64,000 nucleotides of DNA. Source: Microvirga sp. Mcv34. Its GTDB lineage: Bacteria; Pseudomonadota; Alphaproteobacteria; Rhizobiales; Beijerinckiaceae. This document shows positions 1 through 7,277 of this stretch, piece after piece; position 1 is the stretch's first letter; each line of letters begins with the position of its first letter. Position numbers and translations under genes: made by a program. The notes under the pieces are model-generated. The model saw nothing but the letters and a program-made list of their open reading frames with translations. It was not told where the DNA came from and did no database searches. The stretch spans positions 11,325-75,324 of the forward strand of contig NZ_JALJRK010000020.1 in the NCBI RefSeq assembly GCF_024519725.1, in the 5' to 3' direction.

Positions 1-1
1 G

Positions 2-136
2 ACGGTCGAGCCCCCGAGGCGCCTCGGCTTCGGCTCCCGCCTCATCGAGCGCAGCATCCGGGACGAACTCGGCGGCTGCCTCGACCTGTGCTTCCAGCCC
101 GAGGGCCTGCGCTGCTCGCTGCGCCTGCCCCTGTGA
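2..136 (+). CDS. HWE-family sensor histidine kinase, C-terminal end (partial)
   Basis: Open from the left edge of the window in the frame that ends with TGA at 134-136, giving about 44 residues. The segment RRLGFGSRLIERSI resembles the G2 box of the HATPase domain of HWE/HisKA2 histidine kinases, and what follows (a short strand-rich tail ending in CSLRLPL) is typical of their C-termini. Such kinases are cytoplasmic or membrane-linked sensors, often tied to general stress or light responses in Hyphomicrobiales. Input domains and the phosphorylated His lie outside the window, so the signal cannot be stated. Confidence 0.7.
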   Translation, partial: TVEPPRRLGFGSRLIERSIRDELGGCLDLCFQPEGLRCSLRLPL

Positions 137-251
137 CCCGGCCCTCCGGGGCCGCGCCGGGCGGTGCCCTCGTCGAACGGGGGAGCACCGGATCGGTCCC
201 CAGGGCAGGGGCGTTGCCGGATCCGATGCTCCCGATGCGCTGGCCTTCGCC

Positions 252-524
252 TCAGCGCCGGATCCATGACGGTTCGCGCATGGCCCGCTGGCGCTGGTCG
301 CGCCAGAAGGCGCGATACTCGTCCAGCTCGTAGAGGAGCGCGTCGGCGAAGAGGTGGCGCCGCTGCAGGTAGCAGGGCGGCCCGAAGCCGCCCTGGCAGC
401 TTTCGTTCTTCTGGCAGGCGCGCCGGCGGCAGATGCGGTGCATCAGGAACACGTCCGACAGGCGGCGCAGGGTGTCGTCGAAATCGGGCATGGTGAACAG
501 GGGAATGTCGTCGTCGTCGATCAT
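252..524 (-). CDS. Conserved hypothetical protein, cysteine-rich, 90 aa
   Basis: Begins MIDDDDIPLF. I prefer the ATG at 524 over one 33 bases upstream because a GAGG lies 6 bases before it. Residues about 30-55 hold four closely spaced cysteines (ICRRRACQKNESC, then PPCYL), arranged like a small metal-binding or disulfide knot. The C-terminus is rich in Arg and aromatic residues. No signal peptide or membrane segment is seen. Similar short Cys/Arg proteins occur as uncharacterised genes in Hyphomicrobiales (recollection of the family, not checked). It lies downstream, on the same strand, of the candidate structured RNA. Function unknown. Confidence 0.6.
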   Translation of the reverse strand: MIDDDDIPLFTMPDFDDTLRRLSDVFLMHRICRRRACQKNESCQGGFGPPCYLQRRHLFADALLYELDEYRAFWRDQRQRAMREPSWIRR

Positions 525-719
525 GACGGGCCTCGCGGGCAATGGGATGGATGGCAATGGGTGGACAAGACGATGGGGTGGACAGGACTATGGGGAGGAA
601 AGGACCTTGGTGATGAAGGGACCATGGGTCTTCGCTCCCGGGGCCGGTCGGCCCCGGGGCTGAAGGTCAGTCGAGGGAGGTGCGCTGCATCGCCCGGCTC
701 GCTGTGTGGTGTGGAAGTG

Positions 720-883
720 GAAGAGCCAGGCGGCGCCTCGCACGCGGTTCTTTTCAGGTGGACCAACTGGGACGACGCCCAAGGTCGACCTCCCGCGACC
801 ACAGGTGTGCGAGACCTGCGGCGGGACCGCCTCCCGCCCCACTCTTGCGACGCCTCGCGAGCGCGCCCCTCGTGGGCGGGAGT
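720..883 (-). ncRNA. Candidate structured small RNA, possibly 6S RNA (ssrS)
   Basis: No convincing coding frame covers this stretch, yet it lies just downstream of a near-consensus sigma-70 promoter on the minus strand. The predicted transcript of about 160 nt can close on itself. Its 5' part (about 870-856) pairs with its 3' part (about 742-728) in a GC stem with one bulged G. Inside are a 7-bp hairpin (820-826 with 832-838, loop 827-831) and a 5-bp hairpin (802-806 with 814-818). Length and the long terminal stem fit 6S RNA, but I cannot match the conserved central bubble by eye. SRP RNA, RNase P and tmRNA signature motifs are absent. No clear terminator is seen; 3' processing is possible. 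Confidence 0.45.
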
Positions 884-890
884 AGGGAAT

Positions 891-919
891 GATATAGCCA
901 AGCTTGCAGCCGCTGTCAA
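891..919 (-). promoter_or_regulatory. Strong sigma-70-like promoter for the small RNA
   Basis: On the minus strand TTGACA (919-914) is followed after exactly 17 bases by TATATC (896-891). Transcription would start near 883-885. No other site noted in the window comes this close to the housekeeping consensus, which suits a highly expressed RNA. Confidence 0.65.
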
Positions 920-963
920 GAACAAAGTAAGAACATATCGCTGCGCGGATCGTTCCCGCGCCG

Positions 964-1061
964 TCATGGCCGCACTCGTTGCGGCCACCCACGTCTTCGG
1001 GATCTCACCGTCGCCAAGACGGGGATGGCCGTCCCCGGATCAAGTCCGGGGAGGTGATGAC
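964..1061. repeat. Two-armed palindromic intergenic repeat
   Basis: One arm begins GTCATGGCCGCACTC and its mate ends GGTGATGACG. Each arm is itself a small palindrome (for example CCCCGGATCAAGTCCGGGG), giving an element of about 100 bp. The same design recurs near 5036, 15320 and 32262. Confidence 0.6.
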
Positions 1062-1088
1062 GTGGAGGGCGTCCCGCTAGCGACGTGC

Positions 1089-1190
1089 AGGTATCATCCC
1101 CGGCGGCCGTAGGCCGGGAAGGGGAACCACTCCCACGCGCCGAGCGATGGCTTCTTGTCCCCTTCGCGACGCGTCCTCCCGGGAATGACA
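1089..1190. repeat. Intergenic repeat of the TCATCCCCGGC type
   Basis: Starts ATCATCCCCGGC and ends CCCGGGAATGACA, with internal inverted GGGAAGGGG / CCCCTTC segments. It is a relative of the copy at 16489-16587. With the preceding repeat it accounts for the gene-free stretch between 920 and 1296. Confidence 0.55.
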
Positions 1191-1296
1191 CGGGTGCGCC
1201 GTGACAAGCGGGTGGCCGGGGCCGATCCCCGGACCAGGTCCGGGCCGGCCGTGCCCAGGGAGGGTGGCCGGAACCTGTCGCGCGTCAGCCCGGCGC

Positions 1297-1515
1297 TCAG
1301 GCCTGCGGCTCGCCTGCGCCGTTCAGCAGGTCATAGACCCGCAGCCAGAAGCGCACGGCGGCCGGATTCCTGTCCCGCTCCTCCAGGAACGCCCGCAACA
1401 GCACCTCGGCCCCGGCCTCCTCGCCATAGCAATCCACGATCACGCGCACCGCCTGCACCGGATCGAGCCGGCGCCAGAGGGAGGTTTTGTGGGAGCGTAT
1501 CCAGGAGACGGGCAT
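1297..1515 (-). CDS. Conserved hypothetical protein, 72 aa
   Basis: A short, soluble, alpha-helical protein whose core reads DPVQAVRVIVDCYGEEAG followed by EVLLRAFLEERDRN and RFWLRVYDLL. This pattern matches small uncharacterised proteins I associate with Hyphomicrobiales. There is no signal peptide, membrane segment or catalytic motif. It is divergently oriented from the XRE regulator, and the nested inverted repeats at 1530-1578 lie between the two starts. No good ribosome binding site precedes the ATG at 1515. Function unknown. Confidence 0.6.
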   Translation of the reverse strand: MPVSWIRSHKTSLWRRLDPVQAVRVIVDCYGEEAGAEVLLRAFLEERDRNPAAVRFWLRVYDLLNGAGEPQA

Positions 1516-1529
1516 GGCCCGAGTGGGTA

Positions 1530-1578
1530 ACAGAATTAGCTAAAACAGCAAATAGCTATTTTGGCTAATTCGCTGTTT
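1530..1578. promoter_or_regulatory. Nested inverted repeats, probable XRE operator
   Basis: Three symmetric elements overlap. GAATTAGC (1533-1540) mirrors GCTAATTC (1564-1571). AAACAGC (1543-1549) mirrors GCTGTTT (1572-1578). AAATAGCTATTT (1550-1561) is a self-complementary centre. The half-sites look related (ACAG-AATTAGC, ACAGCAAATAGC, ACAGCGAATTAGC). Placement between divergent genes and 38 bases before the XRE start suggests autoregulation. Confidence 0.6.
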
Positions 1579-1615
1579 CAGCATATTTCGACTGCCCGTC
1601 ACATTTGGGCTGGGC

Positions 1616-1852
1616 ATGCAGAAATCCATTCATACGGAACGCCAGGAGCGCCTTCGCGCCCTGCTGAAGGCTGCCCGCAAAAAAGCCGGTCTGACGCAGG
1701 ATGAACTCACTGAGCGCATGGGAGCCTACAAAACCTTCGTCAGCAAATACGAACGCGGCGAACGGCAGCTCGACGTGATCGAGTTTATCGCTTTGGCGGA
1801 GGCGTTGGAGCTGGATCCGAAGGTGGTGATTGATCAGCTGATGCAGGCGTAG
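1616..1852 (+). CDS. XRE-family helix-turn-helix transcriptional regulator, 78 aa
   Basis: A compact HTH_3 (Cro/CI-type) protein with almost nothing outside the DNA-binding fold. Residues about 12-35 give the first helices (RLRALLKAARKKAGLTQDEL), then a recognition region (YKTFVSKYERGERQLDVIEF) and a final helix (LAEALELDPKVVIDQL). The YERGERQLDV signature is typical of antitoxin-like or restriction-modification control proteins. No sensor domain is present. It stands just upstream of the ASCH/PIN-GNAT operon on the same strand, about 240 bases away, so it may control that operon as well as itself. Composition is lower in GC than the flanks. Confidence 0.85.
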   Translation: MQKSIHTERQERLRALLKAARKKAGLTQDELTERMGAYKTFVSKYERGERQLDVIEFIALAEALELDPKVVIDQLMQA

Positions 1853-1979
1853 AACCGCTCCGCCTGATCGATTTCAGGCATGAGAGCGCTAAGGCTGCAC
1901 ACCCATATTGTTGAGAGCTCATGGCGGGGCAATGACTGGGGTATTTAGGCTTTGTGGGAGCGGTATCAATGCGCTCGAA

Positions 1980-1997
1980 ACTGTCCAATATGACAGT
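1980..1997. promoter_or_regulatory. Inverted repeat upstream of the ASCH/PIN-GNAT operon
   Basis: ACTGTC (1980-1985) and GACAGT (1992-1997) are perfect mirrors around CAATAT, about 100 bases before the ASCH start in AT-rich DNA. It could be an operator. Its sequence is unlike the 1530-1578 array, so the same protein need not bind both. Confidence 0.4.
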
Positions 1998-2095
1998 ATT
2001 AACTTGTTTAAAACCCATCAGACACATAGCACGTGCTTATACGATCCATTAAATTTATAAATCTGCTTCTCGGTTTTTGAAGAATAGGTTCAGGT

Positions 2096-2566
2096 ATGCA
2101 GATGCATTGGGCGAAATCCTCGCTGCTGGAGCAGGGGCCAATCGTCCTGATGAGCATTCGTCCCCAGTATGTAAGGAAAATATTAGAAGGCACTAAAACT
2201 GTCGAACTGCGACGAAAATTTTCACAGAATTTTCAATCTGGAGTGTTGCTAATCTATGCAACAGCACCTGTAATGGCAGTTGTTGGTGCCGCTCGAATTG
2301 TATTGGCAAAGGATATGCCCATCACACAAATTTGGAGAATGCATCGAAAGGAGTCTGGAGTGTGTAAGACTGAATTTGACGCATATTTTCATAATGTAGA
2401 GCGTGGGTATGTCTTGAGTTTAAGCCAGGTAATGCCTCTCGAGAATTGTGTTACTCGCGGTGAGATGTATGAGAGGTATGGCCTCGTTCCTCCTCAATCA
2501 TATCGAATACTTGATGCACATATCGCCCGGGATATATTGAATGCCAATCGGGCGAATTCTGATTGA
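2096..2566 (+). CDS. ASCH (PUA-like) domain protein, 156 aa
   Basis: The ASCH signature GxKxxExR is complete (G32-T-K34-T-V-E37-L-R39). It is preceded by the usual LMSIRPQYVRKIL helix and followed by LLIYATAPVMAVVGAARI, the second strand block of the fold. ASCH proteins belong to the PUA/EVE superfamily, bind RNA or modified nucleobases, and include N4-acetylcytidine amidohydrolase (YqfB) and an RNase. The substrate here is unknown. The gene overlaps the next one by 26 bases, indicating one transcript and coupled translation. GC is roughly 40-50 % by hand counts, against about 70 % nearby, a sign of transfer. An internal ATG at 2150 is an alternative start. Confidence 0.8.
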   Translation: MQMHWAKSSLLEQGPIVLMSIRPQYVRKILEGTKTVELRRKFSQNFQSGVLLIYATAPVMAVVGAARIVLAKDMPITQIWRMHRKESGVCKTEFDAYFHNVERGYVLSLSQVMPLENCVTRGEMYERYGLVPPQSYRILDAHIARDILNANRANSD

Positions 2567-4058
2567 CACAAATGTTCTCATCCCACTTGAGGATGCGACA
2601 GAGGTGCCGGAAACCCATGCTGCCTTGCTTCGCACGCTCGCTGAGCAAGGAATTACAGTCTTCGTGCATCGGGCATCATACGACGATATTAGTCGCGATA
2701 AAAACATAGCTAGACGTAAGCAGTCCATATCTAAGCTTGCTAAATATCCTGTCTTTGAAAAGGTTATCGTCTCGGAGGAGACCCTTTCAAAGGAGTTTGG
2801 GCAAATCAGCAACAAGAATGATCTTTGTGATTGCTACATACTTAAGACGATATCTGACGATCTATGTGACTTTCTGATATCGGAAGACAACGGCCTACAT
2901 AAGAGGGCTGCTGCGGTAGGTCTAGGGCAGAGAGTTCTTCGTGTCAGAGAAGCGCTAGACCTGATTAAAGGTGTCTACGTTGATGCAGAAATCTCGCTCC
3001 ATCGTGTCGAAGATGTGTTCTGCTATCAATTAGATAAAAACGATCCAATATTCTTTTCGCTTAGAGATGATTATGACGAGTTCGATGATTGGTTCGAGAA
3101 ATGCTGCAAGCTGAATCGAAAAGCCTGGATTGTTCGCGATGGAAATGGCATTTGCGGACTGGTTATCGTTAAAGATGAAACCAACGAAACAGACATTCCT
3201 CGCTTCCAAGAGAGCCGCCTTCTCAAAGTTTGTACGTTCAAAATAGCGGACACTTACAGGGGAGGGCGCTTAGGGGAGCATCTCCTTAGAAAAATCCTTT
3301 GGTATGCTTTCGAATCCAAGTATCAGGTCGTCTACCTCACAGCCTTTGAGAAGCAGTATCATCTTCGCGAGTTGCTTGCGTACTTTGGATTCAAAGAGCT
3401 TGGGCAAAATGCTAGAGGAGAGATAATTACATACAAGGAATGGCCTGCTAATATAGAAGATGCTGAAGACGATTATGATTTTCATAGATTAGCTTATCCG
3501 GAAAGAAGAATTGGCACTAGTTCGGCTTATATTATTCCGATATGGCCAGTCTATCACCAGCGTTTGTTCCCCGAGGGGACTAAGAAAACTTCATCTCAAT
3601 TAGAGCTATTTAGCGAGAACGATGCTGATCCACGCACGCCTCCCTCAAATTCAATTAGGAAGGTATATCTTTGCTCCTCGCCAACAAAGAAGATCAAGCG
3701 GGGGTCTTTCGTATATTTTTATATGACGCAAGATGACGCCTTCTCAGCTTCGCAACGTATTACATGTGTCGGTGTAGTTGACTCATTTCGGGAGATTAGC
3801 TGTATTTCTGAGTTAATCGCCGCTACAGCAAAGCGATCGGTCTATTCGATCGCGGAGCAGGAGGTATTACTGAGAAAAGGCCCCGTTAAGGTCCTCGATT
3901 TTATTATGCTTGGCTACTGCCAACCTGCTCTGAATTTGGAGAGATTACTTGAACTCAATATTTTAAGAGCGCACCCGCAATCCATAGTAAAAATAACTGA
4001 ACGTCAGCATTCTGTGCTGCAGAGCGTAGTTAATATATCCTTGCGACCCGAATCCTAA
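2541..4058 (+). CDS. PIN-GNAT-PUA-like fusion protein, 505 aa
   Basis: Three modules are visible. Residues 5-145 resemble a PIN RNase: LIDTNVLI with D9, further acids at N93-D94-L-C-D97, and FLISEDNG (about 111-118). Residues about 170-300 resemble a GNAT acetyltransferase: KAWIVRDGNGICGLVIV, then the acetyl-CoA loop YRGGRLGEHLL (239-249), in which the usual fourth Gly of RxxGxG is R243. Residues about 372-500 resemble an ASCH/EVE/PUA fold (IRKVYLCSSPTKKIKRGSFVY, later PQSIVKITERQ). PIN enzymes cut RNA, and GNATs can acetylate tRNA or aminoacyl-tRNA. The combination suggests an RNA-directed toxin or defence effector paired with the upstream ASCH protein; that role is inference. Low GC, unlike neighbours. 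Confidence 0.75.
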   Translation: MPIGRILIDTNVLIPLEDATEVPETHAALLRTLAEQGITVFVHRASYDDISRDKNIARRKQSISKLAKYPVFEKVIVSEETLSKEFGQISNKNDLCDCYILKTISDDLCDFLISEDNGLHKRAAAVGLGQRVLRVREALDLIKGVYVDAEISLHRVEDVFCYQLDKNDPIFFSLRDDYDEFDDWFEKCCKLNRKAWIVRDGNGICGLVIVKDETNETDIPRFQESRLLKVCTFKIADTYRGGRLGEHLLRKILWYAFESKYQVVYLTAFEKQYHLRELLAYFGFKELGQNARGEIITYKEWPANIEDAEDDYDFHRLAYPERRIGTSSAYIIPIWPVYHQRLFPEGTKKTSSQLELFSENDADPRTPPSNSIRKVYLCSSPTKKIKRGSFVYFYMTQDDAFSASQRITCVGVVDSFREISCISELIAATAKRSVYSIAEQEVLLRKGPVKVLDFIMLGYCQPALNLERLLELNILRAHPQSIVKITERQHSVLQSVVNISLRPES

Positions 4059-4158
4059 CACGCGGCCACCCCTGGCCCACGTAACGACGATCAGCCTCCC
4101 CATCCCTCGAACCCCACTACCATCTGCTACGTTCTCCCCGTCCAACGGAGAACGCGTC

Positions 4159-4925
4159 ATGCCTCTTTCCATCCAGGCGGGGCTCTGGGCCTGCTCAGCG
4201 GGTCGGCCTTGGTGCTGGGGGCGCTCATCGGGACTTTCGCAAAGCTGCCGCAGCGGGCCATCGCGGCCGTGATGGCGTTCGGGGCGGGGGTGCTGATCTC
4301 GGCCTTGTCCTTCGACCTCATGGACGAGGCCTATCGCACGGGCGGCATTCTCTCCACGTCGCTGGGCTTTCTCGCGGGCGCGGCGGTCTACACGGGGGCG
4401 AACATCCTCGTGTCGCGCCGGGGCGCCAAGCACCGCAAGCGCTCCGGCTATGCGGAGGACGCCCGGCAGGCGCATAGCAGCGAGCAGGGGAGCGGGCTCG
4501 CCATCGCGCTCGGCGCGCTCCTCGACGGCATCCCGGAATCCATCGTCATCGGGGTGAGCCTTCTCGCGGGCGAGGGGGTGAGCCTGGTGGCCGTGGCGGC
4601 GGTGTTTCTCTCCAACCTGCCGGAGGGGCTCTCCAGCGCCGCCGGGATGCGCCGGGCCGGGCGCTCCATGGCCTATATCTTCGGCATCTGGATCGGCATC
4701 GCGCTGGCCTCGGGCGTCGCGGCGCTCCTCGGCTACGCGGTCTTTTCCCAGACGGGGCCCACCACCATCGCGTTCGTGACCGCCGTGGCGGCCGGGGCGA
4801 TCCTCGCCATGCTCTCCGACACCATGGTGCCGGAGGCCTTCGAGACCGCCCACGAATTCGCCGGGCTCATCACCGTCGCGGGCTTCCTGGCCGCCTTCAC
4901 CCTGTCGCGGGTTCTGGGGGCTTAG
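4159..4925 (+). CDS. ZIP-family metal transporter, apparent N-terminal frameshift
   Basis: From a TTG at 4209 the frame encodes a multi-spanning protein with ZIP-family features: LSFDLMDEA in an early helix, ALLDGIPESIVIG and FLSNLPEGLSSA as the metal-binding helices, and a hydrophilic His-containing loop between. ZIP proteins move zinc or other divalent metals across the inner membrane. The expected N-terminus is present but out of frame: ATG at 4159 reads MPLSIQAGLW, and the following residues GLLSGSALVLG continue in the other frame. One missing G in the run at about 4187-4189 explains this. It may be a real mutation, a homopolymer error, or a gene restarting at TTG 4209 (238 aa). Confidence 0.75.
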
Positions 4926-5030
4926 CGCATCGGGCATGAGTTCGACTTCATGTCCGATGCTCTAAGTTTTTGTTTTCTCGCATCTTTCCACGCAAAACCG
5001 GTTCCCACTTTTGCGTTCGATGCTTTAGAA
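4926..5030. repeat. Intergenic repeat with AAAACCGGTTCCCACTTTTG core
   Basis: Contains CATCGGGCATGAGTTCGA and an inverted CATGTCCGATG, then a T-rich stretch and AAAACCGGTTCCCACTTTTG. Sequences of this kind are scattered between genes in Hyphomicrobiales (recalled, not searched). Confidence 0.5.
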
Positions 5031-5035
5031 CCACG

Positions 5036-5123
5036 TCATCCCCGGCCTTGTGCCGGGGATCCACGCCTTCGATGCGGCTGAGGTCAGGAAGACGTGGGTG
5101 GCCGGAACAAGTCCGGCCATGAC
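5036..5123. repeat. Two-armed palindromic intergenic repeat
   Basis: Left arm GTCATCCCCGGCCTTGTGCC and right arm GGCCGGAACAAGTCCGGCC plus ATGACG, each a small palindrome. Same family as 964, 15320 and 32262. It fills most of the gap before the RTX gene. Confidence 0.6.
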
Positions 5124-5295
5124 GGCGAGGGTTTCGGCGAGCGGATGGAGGCTCCGGCCGATGATGCCACGCCGCCCGTTCGAGCCTGTGCGGAATGGCA
5201 CCTCTCTGCAATCGAAGCTTGCATGAAGCGATTGACGCAGTTTCCAATTGCTAGGAATATGTTACTTTATAGCGTTTAACTAGCAGAGGGGCCCC

Positions 5296-6309
5296 ATGAT
5301 CTACTCTCCCGATACTCCGCCGCTCCCCAGCGGGCCTGTCGCACGCCACTATCACATCGATGCGTCGAACTCCCGCATAACTTTTCAAAAACCCGCCTTG
5401 ACGCTCGGCTCGAACGACACGTTGGATCTGGCAAGCGGCGGCAGTCTCGTGTCCCGCGGGTTCGCGTCTCTCGCGTATGGCGTCGCAGCCTTGGGCAACA
5501 ACATTCGAATGAATGTTTCCGGCACCGTCGCCGCTGATGAAGTTGGAATCTACGCCTCGGGCAACAACAATCGCGTTTATATCGGGACGGGTGGCACCAT
5601 CGTTGCGAGGACCGGTGTCGCGCTCAATGGTGAGAATGGGTGGATCGAGAACCACAGCCTCATTCTCGGAACGAGCATCGGCATCGATCTTTTGAGCTAC
5701 AAGAGCAGCTACTATACGGGACAGATCCATAATTACGGCATCATCTCGGGTCCGACCGCCATTCGCGGTTCGCTCGCCCGCGAGGCCGTCTACAACTACG
5801 ATCTGATCGACGGGAAGGTGCAGCTCCTGGGGGGAGACGATGTTTTCGTGAATTCCGGTGCCAATGCCCGGGTCGTGGGCACCATCGACTTGGGCGCCGG
5901 CAGGGACGTGGCCATCGGAGGAAACAAGACCGACATCATCTTGGGAGGCGACAACAACGACACGATCTATGGCGGCCAGGGCGAAGATGTCCTGTACGGC
6001 AACCAGGGGGCGGATACCTTCGTGTTCCACACCTCTCCGGGATTTGGAGCGGTCGACCGGCTTCCCGATTTCACCTCGGGCGAGGACCAGATCTCCCTGT
6101 CGTCGGCCATCTTCTCGGCGTTTCGGCCCGGCTCCATGCCCGTTGTCGTTCGCGGCCTAGAATATCTGCCAACGGCCGGGATCATCCATCACACGGATGG
6201 GCACGTCTATTACGATCCGGATGGGACCGCGGGACGCGCAGCGCCTCAGGTTTTCGCTTACATCAACCCGTCGGTTCATCTGAAGACCGGGGACGTCATC
6301 GTCTACTGA
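5296..6309 (+). CDS. RTX-type calcium-binding secreted protein, 337 aa
   Basis: The C-terminal third carries RTX nonapeptides (GGDNNDTIYGGQGEDVLYGN, about 215-235), then TFVFHTSPGF, DFTSGEDQISL and a hydrophobic end (GDVIVY), as expected of proteins exported by type I secretion with an uncleaved C-terminal signal. No N-terminal signal peptide is present. The first two thirds consist of short strand-like repeats with phrases such as GNNIRMNVSG and GNNNRVYIGTGG, suggesting a beta-helix. AGAGGGG precedes the ATG at 5296. No ABC transporter or membrane-fusion gene is adjacent, so export must use machinery encoded elsewhere. Cargo function is unknown: surface layer, adhesin or enzyme scaffold are possible. 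Confidence 0.75.
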   Translation: MIYSPDTPPLPSGPVARHYHIDASNSRITFQKPALTLGSNDTLDLASGGSLVSRGFASLAYGVAALGNNIRMNVSGTVAADEVGIYASGNNNRVYIGTGGTIVARTGVALNGENGWIENHSLILGTSIGIDLLSYKSSYYTGQIHNYGIISGPTAIRGSLAREAVYNYDLIDGKVQLLGGDDVFVNSGANARVVGTIDLGAGRDVAIGGNKTDIILGGDNNDTIYGGQGEDVLYGNQGADTFVFHTSPGFGAVDRLPDFTSGEDQISLSSAIFSAFRPGSMPVVVRGLEYLPTAGIIHHTDGHVYYDPDGTAGRAAPQVFAYINPSVHLKTGDVIVY

Positions 6310-6314
6310 GCATG

Positions 6315-6347
6315 AAGGCGCCGCCCGGCTTGCTCGGGTGGCGCCTT
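6315..6347. terminator. Bidirectional hairpin terminator between convergent genes
   Basis: AAGGCGCC (6315-6322) pairs with GGCGCCTT (6340-6347) and CCCG (6324-6327) with CGGG (6335-6338), followed by a short T run. It sits between the RTX gene and the convergent SRPBCC gene. Confidence 0.65.
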
Positions 6348-6360
6348 TGGCAACGATTTC

Positions 6361-6894
6361 TCAGGCTGGAAGCCGCCGCGCGTATTCCTCCTTCAGCCGC
6401 GCCCAGCTCTCCCAGAACGGCTGCGGGGCCTCGTCGGACAGGCGGGCGGCCAGGATGTCCAGGTGGGCGTGCCAGCCGGCGCTGACGTTGAGCAGGGTCG
6501 CGCGGTCGGTGACGCGGCGATGGGTGAGGGTGAGCAGCACGTCGGCGCCCTGCTGTTCCAGGGTGAAGGTGACGCCGCCGGTCGTGCCCCAGGTGATGGC
6601 GAGGGTGTGGGGCGGGTCGAGCTCGGTGATCCGGCTCGTCATGCGGTGCTCTTCGGGGAAGCCGGGCGGGCGCGCGGCGGGCGGGTCCGTGAGCTCGTCG
6701 TTGCGCCAGACGAGTTCGAGCGGCGCCCCGAGGGTCAGGTCCATGGCGCCCGAGGCGAGCCAGCGGCCGCGCAGCTCGCTTTCGGTGAGATAGGCCCAGA
6801 CCCGCTCGATGGGGCCGGGGAGAAGGCGCTGGATCGTGAGCGTCGCGGGCTCGGTCAGCGCACCATAGGTGTCGAGGGTGGCAAGGTCGGTCAT
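6361..6894 (-). CDS. SRPBCC (AHSA1-like) domain protein, 177 aa
   Basis: Begins MTDLATLDTYG. Recognisable START/Bet v1-like AHSA1 features are TIQRLLPGPIERVWAYLTE, then ELRGRWLA near residue 40, LELVWRNDEL, and a long C-terminal helix (FWESWARLKEEYARRL). Such proteins bind hydrophobic ligands in the cytoplasm, and their exact roles are rarely known. The start ATG overlaps the stop of the upstream ArsR gene (ATGA), a classical coupled pair in which the ArsR repressor controls its SRPBCC partner. The family usually runs 140-180 residues, so the gene is full length. Confidence 0.85.
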   Translation of the reverse strand: MTDLATLDTYGALTEPATLTIQRLLPGPIERVWAYLTESELRGRWLASGAMDLTLGAPLELVWRNDELTDPPAARPPGFPEEHRMTSRITELDPPHTLAITWGTTGGVTFTLEQQGADVLLTLTHRRVTDRATLLNVSAGWHAHLDILAARLSDEAPQPFWESWARLKEEYARRLPA

Positions 6895-7277
6895 GCATCG
6901 TCTCCTTCTTCGGCGGGGGGCAGGGATGTCGGGGGTGGGGATGGCCGGGCATCCTCCTCGCGGAGGAGCCGTTCCAGCACGTCCAGACGCTCGGTCCAGA
7001 AGTGTTCGTAGGCGGCGAGCCATTGGTGGGCGCTCGCCAGCGGTCCGGGGTCGAGGCGGCAGACATGGGTGCGGCCGCGGATCTCGCGCCGGAGCAGGCC
7101 TGCCTGCTCCAGCACCTTGATGTGCTTCGAGGCGGCCGCCAGCGAGATCGAGAACGGCTCGGCCAGCTGGCTCACCGTCCTGTCGCCGCCGCCCAGAGCG
7201 CTCAGCATCCGGCGCCGGGTGGAATCGGCCAGGGCGTGGAAGATGGTGTCGAGGGGGGATGTCTGTAATTCAACCAT
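6891..7277 (-). CDS. ArsR-family transcriptional regulator, 128 aa
   Basis: Winged-helix repressor starting MVELQTSPLDTIFHALADST. The HTH is plain: RRRMLSALGGGDRTVSQLA followed by SLAAASKHIKVLEQAGLL, then the wing REIRGRTHVCRL. The C-terminal half (HQWLAAYEHFWTERLDVL) is typical of the subfamily paired with SRPBCC proteins rather than of metal-sensing ArsR, and no paired metal-binding cysteines are seen. ATG 7277 is chosen; a TTG 36 bases upstream would put extra residues across the operator. One of the two inverted repeats covers this start codon, supporting autorepression. Confidence 0.85.
   Translation of the reverse strand: MVELQTSPLDTIFHALADSTRRRMLSALGGGDRTVSQLAEPFSISLAAASKHIKVLEQAGLLRREIRGRTHVCRLDPGPLASAHQWLAAYEHFWTERLDVLERLLREEDARPSPPPTSLPPAEEGDDA

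Noticed and set aside
521..992. Short frames on the minus strand over the candidate small RNA
   Set aside because: Arg/Ser-rich translations with no start-site support; the strong promoter and secondary structure fit an RNA gene better.
1530..4058. Prophage or integrative element explanation for the low-GC island
   Set aside because: No integrase, tRNA target, direct-repeat ends or phage structural gene is visible; only composition points to transfer.
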